64,000 nucleotides of DNA from Kitasatospora sp. MMS16-BH015 (GCF_002943525.1 NZ_CP025394.1:1488001-1552000); one strand, 5' to 3'; positions 18,062 through 27,998 are shown, counted from the first letter of the stretch. A program made the numbers and translations. Notes: a model not told the origin generated them from the sequence alone.

Positions 18062-18104
18062 GCCGTACCGTCGCCGGGGAAGGGGAGGGCGGCGGCGGTA
18101 CGGC
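18062..18104 (-). terminator. Hairpin after the dipeptide ABC operon
   Basis: 14-bp stem with one mismatch (18062-18075 with 18091-18104), 15-base loop, 37 bases after the last ABC gene and before the collagenase start. Confidence 0.6.
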
Positions 18105-18140
18105 ACCGGGCAGGACCGCGGACAGCGGTCCGGGGGCCGG

Positions 18141-19115
18141 TCAGGCCTCGGGGAAGTGGCAGGCGGCCTGCCGGCCGCCGCCGACGGTGGTGATCTGCAG
18201 CAGCGGGGCCTCGATGCGGCAGACGTCCTGCGCCTTGGGGCAGCGCGGGTGGAAGGTGCAGCCGCTGGGCGGGTTGGCCGGGCTCGGCGGGTCGCCCAGC
18301 AGGACGATCCGCTCGCGGGCGCGTTCGGCCGCCGGGTCGGGCAGCGGGACGGCGGAGAGCAGCGCCTTGGTGTACGGGTGGGCGGGGTTGTCGTACACCT
18401 GCTGCTTGTCGCCGATCTCGACGATCCGGCCGAGGTACATCACGGCCACCCGGTGGCTGATGTGCTTGACCACGGCGAGGTCGTGCGCGATGAAGACGTA
18501 CGCGACGCCGAGTTCGCGCTGCAGGCGCTCCATCAGGCCGACGATCTGGGCCTGGATGGAGACGTCCAGGGCCGAGACCGGCTCGTCGGCGACGACCAGC
18601 TCGGGCCGGGTGGCCAGCGCCCGGGCGATGCCGATGCGCTGGGCCTGGCCGCCGGAGAACTGGTGCGGGTAGCGGTCCAGGTGCTCGGGGGCGAGGCCGA
18701 CCAGGGCGGCCAGGTCGCGGACCTCCTTGCGCATCGCCTCGACGGTGGCGCCCTGGGCGCGCAGCGGGGCGGAGATGATCTGCTGGACGGTCTGCCGCGG
18801 GTTGAGCGAGGCGAACGGGTCCTGGAAGATCATCTGGAACCTGCTGCGCAGCGGCCGGAGTTCGCGCTGGCCGGTGGTGGTGATGTCCTTGCCCTGGAAG
18901 CTGACCCGGCCGGCGGTCGGGTCGAGCAGGCGCACCAGCATCCGGCCGGTGGTGGACTTGCCGCAGCCGGATTCGCCGACCAGGCCGAGCGTCTCGCCGG
19001 GGGCCACGTCGAAGGTGACGCCGTCCACGGCCTTGATGCCGGCCTGGCGGCGCAGGGTGCCGCGCGGACCGGGGAAGGTCATCCCCAGGTCCTTGACGGA
19101 GAGCAGGGCTGTCAT
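18141..19115 (-). CDS. Dipeptide/oligopeptide ABC transporter ATPase (DppF type)
   Basis: 324 residues. Walker [10 protein letters not shown], signature [15 protein letters not shown], Walker B ELVVADEP, and the C-terminal oligopeptide-type motif with GCTFHPRCP followed by Cys. This is the second of the two ATPases that power a dipeptide importer. Its ATG overlaps the stop of the preceding ATPase gene (19112-19115), so translation is coupled. Last gene of the operon. Confidence 0.93.
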   Translation of the reverse strand: MTALLSVKDLGMTFPGPRGTLRRQAGIKAVDGVTFDVAPGETLGLVGESGCGKSTTGRMLVRLLDPTAGRVSFQGKDITTTGQRELRPLRSRFQMIFQDPFASLNPRQTVQQIISAPLRAQGATVEAMRKEVRDLAALVGLAPEHLDRYPHQFSGGQAQRIGIARALATRPELVVADEPVSALDVSIQAQIVGLMERLQRELGVAYVFIAHDLAVVKHISHRVAVMYLGRIVEIGDKQQVYDNPAHPYTKALLSAVPLPDPAAERARERIVLLGDPPSPANPPSGCTFHPRCPKAQDVCRIEAPLLQITTVGGGRQAACHFPEA

Positions 19116-20098
19116 GCGGTCACCCCATCGAGCTGGCAGGCGTTGCGGTGCCCCTCGGCGACCAGCCGCAGGAGCGGCCGCTCACCGGTGCAGAGCGGGT
19201 TGGGATCGGCCGCGTAGACCGGGCAGCGCGGGTGGAAGGCGCAGCCGGGCGGCGGGTTGAGCAGCGAGGGCGGGGTGCCGGGGATGGAGGTGAGCGCCTC
19301 CCCCTCGGCCGCGTCCAGGCGGGGCAGCGAATCCAGCAGGCCCCTGGTGTAGGGGTGCCGGGGGGCGGCGAACAGGGTGTCCACGGAGGCCTGTTCGGCG
19401 GCCGAGCCGCCGTACATGACCAGCACCTCGTCGGCGACCCGGGCGATCACGCCCAGGTCGTGGGTGATCATGATGACGCCGAGCCCGCGCTCCTGCTGGA
19501 GCTTCTTGAGCAGCTCGAGCACCTGGGCCTGGACGGTGACGTCCAGGGCCGTGGTGGGCTCGTCGGCGATGATCAGGTCGGGCTCGCAGGAGAGCGCGAG
19601 CGCGATCATCGCGCGCTGGCGCATGCCGCCGGAGAACTGGTGCGGGTGCTCGTGCACCCGGCGCCGCGGCTCCGGGATGCCCACGTCGCCGAGCACCTCC
19701 ACCGCGCGCTCGATGGCGGCCTTGCGGCTGCCGCCGTGGTGCTCGCGGTACGCCTCGGCGATCTGGTCGCCGATGGTGAAGTAGGGGTGCAGCGAGGTGA
19801 GCGCGTCCTGGAAGATCATCGCCATCCGGCGGCCGCGCAGCTTGCGCACGGTCTCGGGCTGGGCGCCGATCAGCTCGGTGCCGTCGAACCTCACCGAGCC
19901 GGTGACGGTGGTGCTGGCCGCCCGGTGCAGGCCCATGACGGCCAGCGAGGTGACGGACTTGCCGGAGCCGGATTCGCCGACGATGCCGAGCGTCTGCCCG
20001 CGCTCGACGGTGAAGTCCACCCCCTTGACGGCCTTGATGACGCCCTCGGCGGTGCGGAACTCCACCTCCAGGCCCGAGACTTCGAGCAGTGCGGTCAT
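19112..20098 (-). CDS. Dipeptide/oligopeptide ABC transporter ATPase (DppD type)
   Basis: 328 residues starting at ATG 20098, which overlaps the permease stop by four bases; the frame is open much further upstream but only as antisense of the permease region. Walker [10 protein letters not shown], signature [15 protein letters not shown], Walker [10 protein letters not shown]-terminal [13 protein letters not shown] Cys motif typical of the peptide-importer ATPases. It pairs with the following ATPase to form the heterodimer. Confidence 0.93.
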   Translation of the reverse strand: MTALLEVSGLEVEFRTAEGVIKAVKGVDFTVERGQTLGIVGESGSGKSVTSLAVMGLHRAASTTVTGSVRFDGTELIGAQPETVRKLRGRRMAMIFQDALTSLHPYFTIGDQIAEAYREHHGGSRKAAIERAVEVLGDVGIPEPRRRVHEHPHQFSGGMRQRAMIALALSCEPDLIIADEPTTALDVTVQAQVLELLKKLQQERGLGVIMITHDLGVIARVADEVLVMYGGSAAEQASVDTLFAAPRHPYTRGLLDSLPRLDAAEGEALTSIPGTPPSLLNPPPGCAFHPRCPVYAADPNPLCTGERPLLRLVAEGHRNACQLDGVTA

Positions 20099-21084
20099 GT
20101 GAGCCTCGCGCGGGGGTCGATCCAGGCGTAGACCAGGTCCACGATCAGGTTGGAGGTGACGATGAAGAAGGCGGCGAGCATGGTGATCCCCATGACCACC
20201 GGCTGGTCGGCCTTGTTGAGCGAGTCGGCGAAGAGCTTGCCGACCCCGGGGAGGCTGAACAGCGACTCGGTGATCAGGGCGCCGGCCAGCAGGCCGCCGA
20301 GGTCCATGCCGAGCATGGTGGCGACGGGGGTCAGGGCCGGGCGCAGCCCGTGCTTGGCGACCACCCGGCGCTCGCGCATGCCCTTGGCCCGGGCGGTGCG
20401 CACGTACGGCTCCTCCATCGTCTCGATGACGGAGTTGCGGGTCATCCGGGCGTAGATCGCGGCGTACATCAGCGCCAGGGTGATCCAGGGCAGGATCAGG
20501 TTGCGGATCCAGGCCACCGGGTCCTGGGTGAAGGCGATGTAGCGCGGGTAGGGCATCCAGCCGAGCACCGAGACGACCAGGTAGAGCAGCACCATCGCGG
20601 TGAAGTAGACCGGCAGCGCGGCGATGCCGATGGTGCCGACCATCACGGTGCGGTCCACCCAGGTGTTGCGGCGCAGCGCGGAGAGCACGCCGGCCGAGAG
20701 GCCGATCAGCAGCCAGAGCACGGAGGCGCCGAGCGCGAGCGAGGCGCTGGCGGGCAGCCGGTCCATCATCAGCGACCAGACCGGCTGGGCGCTCTGGAAG
20801 GAGTACCCGAAGCAGGGGAAGCCGCAGTGCACGGCGTACTGGCCGCTGCCCATGGTCTGGCCGGCGAAGATGCCGAGCACGTACCGGCCGAACTGGATGT
20901 AGAGCGGGTCGGCCAACCCCATCTGCTGGCGGACCAGTTCGATCCGGTCGGTGGTGCAGTCCTTGCCGCAGAACTGCACGGCCGGGTCGTTGGGCAGCAG
21001 GTAGAAGATGGTGAACGTCAGGGCGCAGATCACCAGGAGGGTGACGGCGATGCCGAGCAGCCGCCGGATCAGGAAGCCGATCAT
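20095..21084 (-). CDS. Dipeptide ABC transporter permease (DppB type)
   Basis: 329 residues with six membrane segments. First segment MIGFLIRRLLGIAVTLLVIC is the standard DppB/OppB start; the cytoplasmic coupling loop (VRTARAKGMRERRVVAKHGL, containing the EAA-like motif) precedes helix five. Starts four bases inside the previous permease gene (21081-21084), giving a tightly coupled operon. Confidence 0.93.
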   Translation of the reverse strand: MIGFLIRRLLGIAVTLLVICALTFTIFYLLPNDPAVQFCGKDCTTDRIELVRQQMGLADPLYIQFGRYVLGIFAGQTMGSGQYAVHCGFPCFGYSFQSAQPVWSLMMDRLPASASLALGASVLWLLIGLSAGVLSALRRNTWVDRTVMVGTIGIAALPVYFTAMVLLYLVVSVLGWMPYPRYIAFTQDPVAWIRNLILPWITLALMYAAIYARMTRNSVIETMEEPYVRTARAKGMRERRVVAKHGLRPALTPVATMLGMDLGGLLAGALITESLFSLPGVGKLFADSLNKADQPVVMGITMLAAFFIVTSNLIVDLVYAWIDPRARLT

Positions 21085-22082
21085 GCCGTCCTGCCCTTCG
21101 GGTCCAGGGCGTCGCGCAGCGCGTCACCGAGCAGGGTGAAGGCCAGCACGATCAGGAACAGGCAGAGGCTGGGCAGCATGAAGAACATCGGGTCGACCTT
21201 GTAGTAGAGCACCGAGTCCGAGATCATCTGACCCCAGGAGGGCGTCGGCGGACGCACGCCGACCCCGAGGAAGGAGAGCGCGGCCTCGGCGCCGATCAGG
21301 CCGGGGATGGCCAGCGTGACGTACACGATGATGGTGCCGGTGAGGTTGGGCAGGATCTCGGTGAAGAGGATCCGGGCGCTGGAGGTGCCGCTGGCGCGGG
21401 CCGCCTCGACGTACTCGCGGTGCTTGAGCGACATGGTCTGACCGCGGATCACCCGGGCGATGTACGGCCAGCTGAAGACGCCCATCACGACGATCAGCAG
21501 CAGGATGCGGTTGGCGTTCTGGGCCACCGAGAGCAGCGCGATGATGAAGATCAGACTGGGGAAGGACATCATCACGTCCATGAACCGGCTGATCACGGCG
21601 TCGATCCGGCCGCCGAAGTAGCCGGAGGTGATGCCGAGCAGCACACCGATCACGGTGATCATGATGGCGGCGCTGAAGGCGACCAGGAGGCTGACCTGGG
21701 CGCCGTAGAGCAGCCGGGCGAAGACGTCGCGCCCGAGCATCGGCTCGACCCCGAGCCAGTGCTTGGGGCTCATGCCGCCGAAGCTGCCCTTGGGCAGGCC
21801 GCCCAGGTAGGGGTTGATGGCCTTCTTGTCCAGCTCGGAGGGGCCCTGGCCGCTGATCGCGGTGAGCACCGGGGCCAGCGCGGCGGCCAGCACGAAGAAG
21901 ACGATGATGCCGAGGCCCACCATGGCGGCCCGCTGGCGGCGCAGGCGGTGCCAGGCGAGGCGCCAGGGGGAGGCCGGCGGTTGGGTGGCGGTCGGCTGGA
22001 CGGGCTCGGCGAGGGCGGAGGCGGCGGGGCCGGCCTCGGCCCCCGCTCCCCCGGAGCCGGCCGGGAGGGGCGGGGCGGTCAT
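21081..22082 (-). CDS. Dipeptide ABC transporter permease (DppC type)
   Basis: 333 residues from ATG 22082, with AAGGAA ten bases upstream; an in-frame GTG at 22100 would include that site in coding sequence. N-terminal ~35 residues are Pro/Ala-rich, followed by PWRLAWHRLRRQRAAMVGLG, the usual DppC cytoplasmic start, and six membrane segments. EAA-like loop: VEAARASGTSSARILFTEIL. A strong hairpin separates it from the binding-protein gene. Confidence 0.92.
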   Translation of the reverse strand: MTAPPLPAGSGGAGAEAGPAASALAEPVQPTATQPPASPWRLAWHRLRRQRAAMVGLGIIVFFVLAAALAPVLTAISGQGPSELDKKAINPYLGGLPKGSFGGMSPKHWLGVEPMLGRDVFARLLYGAQVSLLVAFSAAIMITVIGVLLGITSGYFGGRIDAVISRFMDVMMSFPSLIFIIALLSVAQNANRILLLIVVMGVFSWPYIARVIRGQTMSLKHREYVEAARASGTSSARILFTEILPNLTGTIIVYVTLAIPGLIGAEAALSFLGVGVRPPTPSWGQMISDSVLYYKVDPMFFMLPSLCLFLIVLAFTLLGDALRDALDPKGRTA

Positions 22083-22130
22083 GGGCGTCGGTTCCTTCAC
22101 GCTCGACGGTGGTCGTGCACGCGCGGCGGG

Positions 22131-22165
22131 CCGGGCCCGCCTGACACCCGGTCAGGCGGGCCCGG
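22131..22165 (-). terminator. Intra-operon hairpin between binding-protein and permease genes
   Basis: Perfect 15-bp stem (22131-22145 with 22151-22165) and 5-base loop, 11 bases after the binding-protein stop. In peptide importers such structures let the binding protein be made in excess over the membrane proteins by partial termination or RNA protection; here that is inferred from position. Confidence 0.65.
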
Positions 22166-22176
22166 GAGCCGGGCGG

Positions 22177-23910
22177 TTACTTGACCGACTTCAGGCCGAT
22201 GACGGCGTAGTCGATCTGACCGGCCCACACGGGGTGGGCGAAGGCACCGGCGATGTTGGAGCCGACCAGCAGCGGCTTCTTCTGCCAGAGCAGCGGCACG
22301 GCGGGCGCCTCGTCCATGATCTTGGCGTCGAGCGCGGTCCACGCCTTGTTGGCCTCGGTGAGGTCGGTCAGCGAGGCGATCCGGTCGAGCTCGGCGTTGA
22401 CGGCCGGGTCGTTGAACCGGTCGAGGTTGCCGTTGTTGCCCTTGTCCTTGATGGCCCGGCCGTCGAAGATCATCGGCAGGAAGGTGGCGGCCGAGGGGTA
22501 GTCGGGGCACCAGCCGCCGACCGAGAGGCCCGGCTGCTTCGCCTTGTCGCCGACGACGCCGCCCAGCGCGGTCGGGTCGACGGTGTTGATCTGGACGGTG
22601 ACGCCGGCGTTCTTCAGCGCGGCCTGGATCGCCTCGGCCTCCTGCTTGCCACCGGTGGAGGTGGCCAGCTCGGTGGAGAAGCCGTTCGGGAAGCCCGCCT
22701 CGGCCAGCAACTGCTTGGCCTTGGCCTGGTCACCGGCCGGCTTGATGCCGAAGTGGTCGACCGCCTTGCCGTCGGTGAGCACCGGCGGCAGGTAGGTGGT
22801 GGCGATGTCGTTCAGCGCGGGGCCGCCGAGCGCGTTCTGCACGGCCTCCTTGTCCACCGCGTACTGGATCGCCAGGCGCACCTTGGGGTTGTCGAACGGC
22901 GCCTTGGTGTTGTTCATGTCGAGCTTGCTGGTACAGCCGGCGTTCTCGCTGATCAGACGGGCCTTGACGGCCGGGTTGGTCAGCACGTCGCTCAGCTTGG
23001 CGGGCAGCAGGTCGGCGTAGGCGATCGCGTTCTTGTCGTCGCCCTGGTCGGCGATCAGCCGGTCGCTGATGCCGGTGTTCTTGAGGGTCTGGTCGACCAC
23101 GATCTTGTCCGGGTACGCCTTGCGCACCGAGTCGGAGGCCGGGTCCCAGTTGGTGTTGCGGACGAGCACCATCTGCTTGCCGCGGTCGTAGGTCTCGATC
23201 TTGTACGGGCCGGAGGAGACCACGTGGTTGCCGTAGTTGACGCCGGTGTCCTTGGCCTTGGGCACCGGGGCGAAGGTCGGCAGGGTCGCGGTGTAGCCGA
23301 ACTCGGCCACCGGGCGCTTGAGGTGGAAGACGATGGTCTTCGCGTCGGGCACCTCGATCGCCTCCTTGCCGAGGCGCTCGCCCTTGAGCGGGCCCTGGTA
23401 GGCGGCCGGGGCGTTCAGGTAGCGCACGGCGTAGTCCGGGCCGCCGGGCAGGTCCGGGGAGAAGGAGCGCTCGACGTTGTACTTGATGTCGTCGGCGACG
23501 ATCGGCGTGCCGTCCTCGTACTTCAGGCCGTCCTTCAGGTGGAAGGTCCAGGTCTTGGCCCCGTCGCTGGGGGTGCCGAGGTCGGTGGCCAGGTCGGGCT
23601 CGATCTTGAGGCCCTCGGCGCCGGGGGCGGCCTTGAAGGTGGTGAGGGTGCGGTAGAGCATCCGGACGCCCACGTCCATGACCGGCATGGTCCAGTTGCG
23701 GGCCGGGTCGAGCTGGTCGAAGTCCTGGTTGGACAGGATGGTGAGGGTGCCGCCCTTGACCGGCGTACCGCCGATGATGCCGTTGCCCTCGGTGGTCACC
23801 GGCTTGTCCGTGCCGTCACTGCTGCTTCCGGTGCTGGAGCACGCCCCGAGGCCGAGGGTCAGTGCTGCCGCGATCGCCGCCGCGAGGGCAGCGTGGGTAC
23901 GCCTGGTCAT
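22177..23910 (-). CDS. Dipeptide-type ABC substrate-binding lipoprotein (SBP family 5)
   Basis: 577 residues from ATG 23910 (GGAG six bases upstream). Lipoprotein signal with lipobox LGAC, so the mature protein is anchored outside the membrane. The SBP_bac_5 fold is recognisable: DFDQLDPARNW near the start, the conserved WTFHLKDGLKYEDGTP segment, and NNTKAPFDNPKVRLAIQYAV. This group carries dipeptides or oligopeptides, sometimes nickel or other solutes. First gene of a five-gene import operon; the operon promoter lies about 135 bases upstream. Confidence 0.92.
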   Translation of the reverse strand: MTRRTHAALAAAIAAALTLGLGACSSTGSSSDGTDKPVTTEGNGIIGGTPVKGGTLTILSNQDFDQLDPARNWTMPVMDVGVRMLYRTLTTFKAAPGAEGLKIEPDLATDLGTPSDGAKTWTFHLKDGLKYEDGTPIVADDIKYNVERSFSPDLPGGPDYAVRYLNAPAAYQGPLKGERLGKEAIEVPDAKTIVFHLKRPVAEFGYTATLPTFAPVPKAKDTGVNYGNHVVSSGPYKIETYDRGKQMVLVRNTNWDPASDSVRKAYPDKIVVDQTLKNTGISDRLIADQGDDKNAIAYADLLPAKLSDVLTNPAVKARLISENAGCTSKLDMNNTKAPFDNPKVRLAIQYAVDKEAVQNALGGPALNDIATTYLPPVLTDGKAVDHFGIKPAGDQAKAKQLLAEAGFPNGFSTELATSTGGKQEAEAIQAALKNAGVTVQINTVDPTALGGVVGDKAKQPGLSVGGWCPDYPSAATFLPMIFDGRAIKDKGNNGNLDRFNDPAVNAELDRIASLTDLTEANKAWTALDAKIMDEAPAVPLLWQKKPLLVGSNIAGAFAHPVWAGQIDYAVIGLKSVK

Positions 23911-24043
23911 GTGCAACTCCGCGGTGTGGGGCCAGCTTCGGCCCGGTTCGCCCCGGGGCTGATCCGGGGCCACCCGGGGGGCGGGTCTCCTGGCCGACGG
24001 TGGTCGTAACCTGAGGTCTAGCCGCTCCTGGGGTGTGACCCGT

Positions 24044-24072
24044 AACATAGTAATGTGAAATTGCACTGGCAA
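24044..24072 (-). promoter_or_regulatory. Sigma-70-type promoter of the dipeptide ABC operon
   Basis: On the minus strand TTGCCA (24067-24072) is separated by 17 bases from TATGTT (24044-24049). It points to the binding-protein gene and implies a ~125-base 5' leader. The surrounding AT-rich stretch is unusual for this genome. Rest of the 317-base gap (23911-24227) shows nothing else clear. Confidence 0.6.
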
Positions 24073-24227
24073 GAGGTGGAGCGCTCCGTTACCGAGCTGT
24101 GTCCGGCGTGCCCCTCAACTCCCTTGCGGCCCGGCCCCATCAGCGCAGCTGATCACCTGGTGTCCGGTGGTGCAGCTCAACACCCCTGTCCCTACGCGTC
24201 CGGCCGACGGCCTAGGAGCTCCCCACA

Positions 24228-25694
24228 GTGACCGAGACCCCGAAGACCCCCACCCTCAACACCGGCAGCCACGACCTGCCCGTCTCCGAGGCGCTCGACG
24301 CCTTCATGGGCACCGCCTGGGCCGCCAGCCCGCTGCCCGCCGACGAGCGGGTCAACGGGTACGCCGTCATGCCCGCCCGCCGCGCCAAGCTGGCCGCCCG
24401 CTTCCCCGGCGAGCGCCTGGTGGTACCGGCCGGTCAGCTCAAGGTGCGCAGCAACGACTGCGACTACCGCTTCCGCCCGCACAGCGCCTACGCCTGGCTC
24501 ACCGGCCTCACCGGCGAGGAGCAGGTCGGCCACGTCCTGGTGGTCGAGCCCACCGGCGAGCCCGTCCTCTACCTGCGCCCGCGCTCCCCGCGCGGCGGCG
24601 GCAGCCCCTACGGCTCCGAGTTCTACCGCGACCGCCGCTACGGCGAGTTCTGGGTCGGCCGCCGCGCCGACCTCGCCGAGGCCGAGCAGCTCACCGGCAT
24701 CCGCACCGCCCACCTGGACGACCTGGAGAAGCTCTTCACCGGCCCCCAGCCCACCACCCGGGTGCTGGCCGGCGTCGACCCGGTGCTCGACGCACTGGCC
24801 GGCCGCTCCGCCCTCGTCCCCGCCACCGGTGACGGCGAGCTGGCCACCGCGCTCTCCGAGCTGCGCCTGATCAAGGACGCCTGGGAGGTCGAGCAGCTCC
24901 AGCTCTCGGTGGACCTCACCGTCACCGGCTTCGAGGACGTGGTCCGCGCCCTGCCCGCCGCCCTGCGCCACCACCGCGGCGAGCGCTGGCTGGAAGGCGC
25001 CTTCAACGCGCGCGCCCGCGCCGAGGGCAACGGCGTCGGCTACGACACCATCGTCGCCTCCGGTGCCCACGCCACCGTGCTGCACTGGATCCGCAACGAC
25101 GGCAGGCTCGACCCCTCGGACCTGCTGCTGCTGGACGCCGGCGTGGAGACCGACTCCCTCTACACCGCCGACATCACCCGCACCCTCCCGCTCAGCGGCA
25201 CCTTCTCCCCCGTCCAGCGCCAGGCGTACGAGCTGGTGCTCGCCGCCCAGGACGCCGGCATCGCGGCGCTGCGCCCCGGCGCCTCCTTCCGCGACTTCCA
25301 CAAGGCCGCCATGCGGGTCATCGCCCACGGCCTGGCCGACTGGGGCGTCCTCCCGGTCTCCGCCGAGGAGGCCCTCCGGGAGGACAGCGGCCTCTTCCGC
25401 CGCTACACCCTCTGCTCCACCGGCCACATGCTCGGCCTCGACGTGCACGACTGCGCCAAGGCCCGCGCCGAGACGTACCTGGACGGCGTCCTGGAGGAGG
25501 GCCAGGTGCTGACCGTCGAGCCCGGCCTCTACCTCCAGGCCGACGACGAGACCCTCCCGGCCGAGCTGCGCGGCCTCGGCATCCGGATCGAGGACGACCT
25601 CATCATCACCGCCGACGGCGCCCGGATGATGTCCGGCGCCCTCCCGCGCACCCCGGACGCGATCGAGTCCTGGATGGGCAACCTTCTGGGCTGA
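24228..25694 (+). CDS. pepP: Xaa-Pro aminopeptidase (aminopeptidase P, M24B)
   Basis: 488 residues, within the usual aminopeptidase P length. N-terminal domain includes the family stretch VRSNDCDYRFRPHSAYAWLTG. The pita-bread catalytic domain shows the five metal ligands: two Asp in LLLDAGVETDSLYTADITRT (the Asp of LLLDAG and of TADIT), His in CSTGHMLGLDVHD, Glu in VEPGLY and Glu in GIRIEDD. It removes the N-terminal residue before proline, a step needed to use collagen- or casein-derived peptides. Divergent from the dipeptide importer operon, which fits joint peptide use. Confidence 0.95.
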   Translation: MTETPKTPTLNTGSHDLPVSEALDAFMGTAWAASPLPADERVNGYAVMPARRAKLAARFPGERLVVPAGQLKVRSNDCDYRFRPHSAYAWLTGLTGEEQVGHVLVVEPTGEPVLYLRPRSPRGGGSPYGSEFYRDRRYGEFWVGRRADLAEAEQLTGIRTAHLDDLEKLFTGPQPTTRVLAGVDPVLDALAGRSALVPATGDGELATALSELRLIKDAWEVEQLQLSVDLTVTGFEDVVRALPAALRHHRGERWLEGAFNARARAEGNGVGYDTIVASGAHATVLHWIRNDGRLDPSDLLLLDAGVETDSLYTADITRTLPLSGTFSPVQRQAYELVLAAQDAGIAALRPGASFRDFHKAAMRVIAHGLADWGVLPVSAEEALREDSGLFRRYTLCSTGHMLGLDVHDCAKARAETYLDGVLEEGQVLTVEPGLYLQADDETLPAELRGLGIRIEDDLIITADGARMMSGALPRTPDAIESWMGNLLG

Positions 25695-25713
25695 CCAGGA
25701 GTCTCATGCGTAT

Positions 25714-25747
25714 CGGGCGGGGTGTTTCGGCGGACTCACCCCGCCCG
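25714..25747. terminator. Hairpin between pepP and the nitronate monooxygenase-like gene
   Basis: Perfect 11-bp GC stem (25714-25724 with 25737-25747), 12-base loop, between convergent genes. Confidence 0.65.
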
Positions 25748-25794
25748 GTAGGACTGCTTCGCAGACCTGCGGTTGCACTTTCCAGGGGCCCTCG

Positions 25795-26814
25795 TCAGAG
25801 CGCAGCCTCGCGCCACAGCTCCCGGGTGAGCTCCGCCGCCGGCCCCGTCCGGGTCAGCGCGTGGGCCGTGCCCGCCCACAGGTGCATGGTGCCCGAGTCG
25901 CCGGCCTTGGCCGCCGCGCCCCGGATCGGGGCCGTCAGGTGGTGCACCGCCGGGTACGCCTTCGGCGCCGCCGGCCCGTACCGGTCGATGAACGCGTTCC
26001 GCAGCCCGCGCGCCGCCCGCCCGGTGTAGGCCCGCGTCACCACCGTCTCGCTGCCGGCCGCCACCAGCGCCGCCCGGTGCACCGCCGAGGCCCCCGACTC
26101 GTCCGAGGACAGGTACGCCGTGCCCAGCTGCACGGCCACCGCCCCCGCCCGCAGCGCCGCCGCGATCGCCGCCCCGCTGCCGATCCCGCCCGCAGCGAGC
26201 AGCGGCAGCCGCGTGACGGCCGCCACCTCCCCGAGCAGTGCGAGCAGCGGCGTCCGGCCCGGCTCCTGCTCCACCCGGTGCGTGCCGCGGTGCCCGCCGG
26301 CCTCGGGGCCCTGCACGCAGAGCGCGTCCATCCCCACCGCCTCGGCCGCCCGCGCCTCCGCCGCACTGGTCACCGTGCCGATCTGCACCGTGCCCACCGC
26401 GCGCAGCGCGGCGGCCTCCGCCGCCGTCGGCAGCCCGAAGGTGTAGGACACGTACGGCACCGGATCGGCCGTCAGCAGCGCGAGCTTGGCCTCCCAGTCG
26501 TCCCGGTCCGCCCTGGGCACGGCCGGCAGCTCGACGCCCCAGCGCTCGGCCTCCGGCCCCAGCAGCTCCCGGTACGCCGCGTACCCGGCGCCCTCCTGCT
26601 CCCCTTCCGCCGGCACGAAGAGGTTCATCCCGAACGGACGGTCAGTCAGTTTCCTGGTCTCCGAGATCTGTTCGGCCGTCGCCGCCGCCGACTTGTACCC
26701 GGCGGCCAGGAACCCGAGGCCGCCGGCGCCGCTCACCGCCGCCACCAACTCGGGGGTGGACGGCCCGCCGGCCATCGGCGCCGCCACCACCGGAACCGTC
26801 AACTCCAGCACCAC
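25795..26814 (-). CDS. Nitronate monooxygenase / 2-nitropropane dioxygenase-like FMN enzyme
   Basis: 339 residues from GTG 26814, preceded by AAGGGGAG. TIM-barrel flavoprotein of the 2-nitropropane dioxygenase family: VPVVAAPMAGGPSTPELVAA at the start, GLGFLAAGYKS, CVQGPEAGGHRG and PLLAAGGIGSG for FMN phosphate binding, then QLGTAYLSSDES. These enzymes oxidise nitronates to carbonyls and nitrite, and some defend against propionate 3-nitronate. It stands alone; the frame upstream of the start is open only by GC bias. Confidence 0.88.
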   Translation of the reverse strand: MVLELTVPVVAAPMAGGPSTPELVAAVSGAGGLGFLAAGYKSAAATAEQISETRKLTDRPFGMNLFVPAEGEQEGAGYAAYRELLGPEAERWGVELPAVPRADRDDWEAKLALLTADPVPYVSYTFGLPTAAEAAALRAVGTVQIGTVTSAAEARAAEAVGMDALCVQGPEAGGHRGTHRVEQEPGRTPLLALLGEVAAVTRLPLLAAGGIGSGAAIAAALRAGAVAVQLGTAYLSSDESGASAVHRAALVAAGSETVVTRAYTGRAARGLRNAFIDRYGPAAPKAYPAVHHLTAPIRGAAAKAGDSGTMHLWAGTAHALTRTGPAAELTRELWREAAL

Positions 26815-27069
26815 GTCTGCGCTCCCCTTCCACCGCCGGTCGCTTCCTGGGCCCAGCCTATGAGTCCGCTGACAGCCACCGCAGAATCTCAAGATCCATG
26901 TCAGGTCGACCGACGAGTTTTCGCCCTTCTGGCATAGACACAGCAAAATCTTCGGCGGATCACGGCCGTACCCCTGGACGCCCCGCACCCCGCCCTGGTT
27001 GGGTAACTCGCGCTCCACCGCGTGCAGTTCGCCCCCACACCACACCCTCACCCTCATTCGGAGGAATCG

Positions 27070-27987
27070 GTGCGTATCCGCCCCCTCGCCGCGCTCGCCG
27101 CCGTCGCCGTGGCCGGCCTCTCGCTGACCGTCGGTGCCCAGGCCGACGCCACCACGGCCCCGGCCCACCACGGCGTCAAGCCGCTGCACGCCGCCCCCCT
27201 GCAGGCCGCCGCCCGCTCGACCAGCACCCTGAAGATCGGCTCCAGCGCCACCCAGGGCGTGGTCTCCCCCACCCCGAAGGTCTACCTGGTCTTCTGGGGC
27301 TCGCAGTGGTCCTCCGATCCGGCGGGCGTGGCGACCGACATGCAGAACATGTTCAAGGGCCTCTACGGCAGCCAGGACACCTGGGGCACCATCCTCAGCC
27401 AGTACTGCGAGGGCGTCGCCAAGGGCACCGTCACCTGCGGCACCAGCGGCATCCACATCAACCACCCGGCCAGCACCCCGCTGGCCGGCGTCTGGTTCGA
27501 CAACGCCGCCGCCAGCCCGGCCGGCTCCACCGCCGCCCAGCTCGGCAGTGAGGCCGCCAAGGCCGCCGCCCACTTCGGCAACACCACCCAGACGCCGAAC
27601 CTCAACGCCCAGTACGTGATCCTCTCCCCGACCGGCACCCACCCGGACGGCTTCCCCAACTCGGGCTTCTGCGCCTGGCACGACAAGACCAGCTCCTCGT
27701 ACGGCACCCTCGCCTACACCAACATGCCGTACATCCCGGACAGCGGCGCCGGTGCCTGCACCACCTTCACCGACGGCCGCCTGCTCTCCGGCATCGAGTC
27801 CACCGAGACGCACGAGTACGCCGAGACCGTCACCGACTTCTGGCCCTCCATCGGCTGGAACGGCGGCGCCGGCGAGATCGGCGACGCCTGCCAGAACATG
27901 GACGCCTACGTCACCCTCTCCACCGGCACCTTCGACCTCCAGGGGCTCTGGTCCAACTCCGCCAACAAGTGCGTGACCAAGGGCTGA
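27070..27987 (+). CDS. Uncharacterised secreted protein with HEYAE motif
   Basis: 305 residues from GTG 27070 (GGAGGA just before). Signal peptide (IRPLAALAAVAVAGLSLTVG, cleavage near AQADA). Mature part contains VYLVFWGSQW, then a Cys-rich set (QYCEG, VTCGTSG, GFCAWHD, ACTTF, DACQN, KCVTK; likely disulphides), and ETHEYAETVTDFWP followed by GWNGG and EIGDAC. The HExxExxTD...GW...EIGDxC pattern recalls a region of plant EXORDIUM/PHI-1-type proteins and related bacterial exoproteins; a metal site at HEYAE is possible. Function unknown. Ends in a strong terminator. Confidence 0.85.
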   Translation: MRIRPLAALAAVAVAGLSLTVGAQADATTAPAHHGVKPLHAAPLQAAARSTSTLKIGSSATQGVVSPTPKVYLVFWGSQWSSDPAGVATDMQNMFKGLYGSQDTWGTILSQYCEGVAKGTVTCGTSGIHINHPASTPLAGVWFDNAAASPAGSTAAQLGSEAAKAAAHFGNTTQTPNLNAQYVILSPTGTHPDGFPNSGFCAWHDKTSSSYGTLAYTNMPYIPDSGAGACTTFTDGRLLSGIESTETHEYAETVTDFWPSIGWNGGAGEIGDACQNMDAYVTLSTGTFDLQGLWSNSANKCVTKG

Positions 27988-27998
27988 CGCCCCACCGC

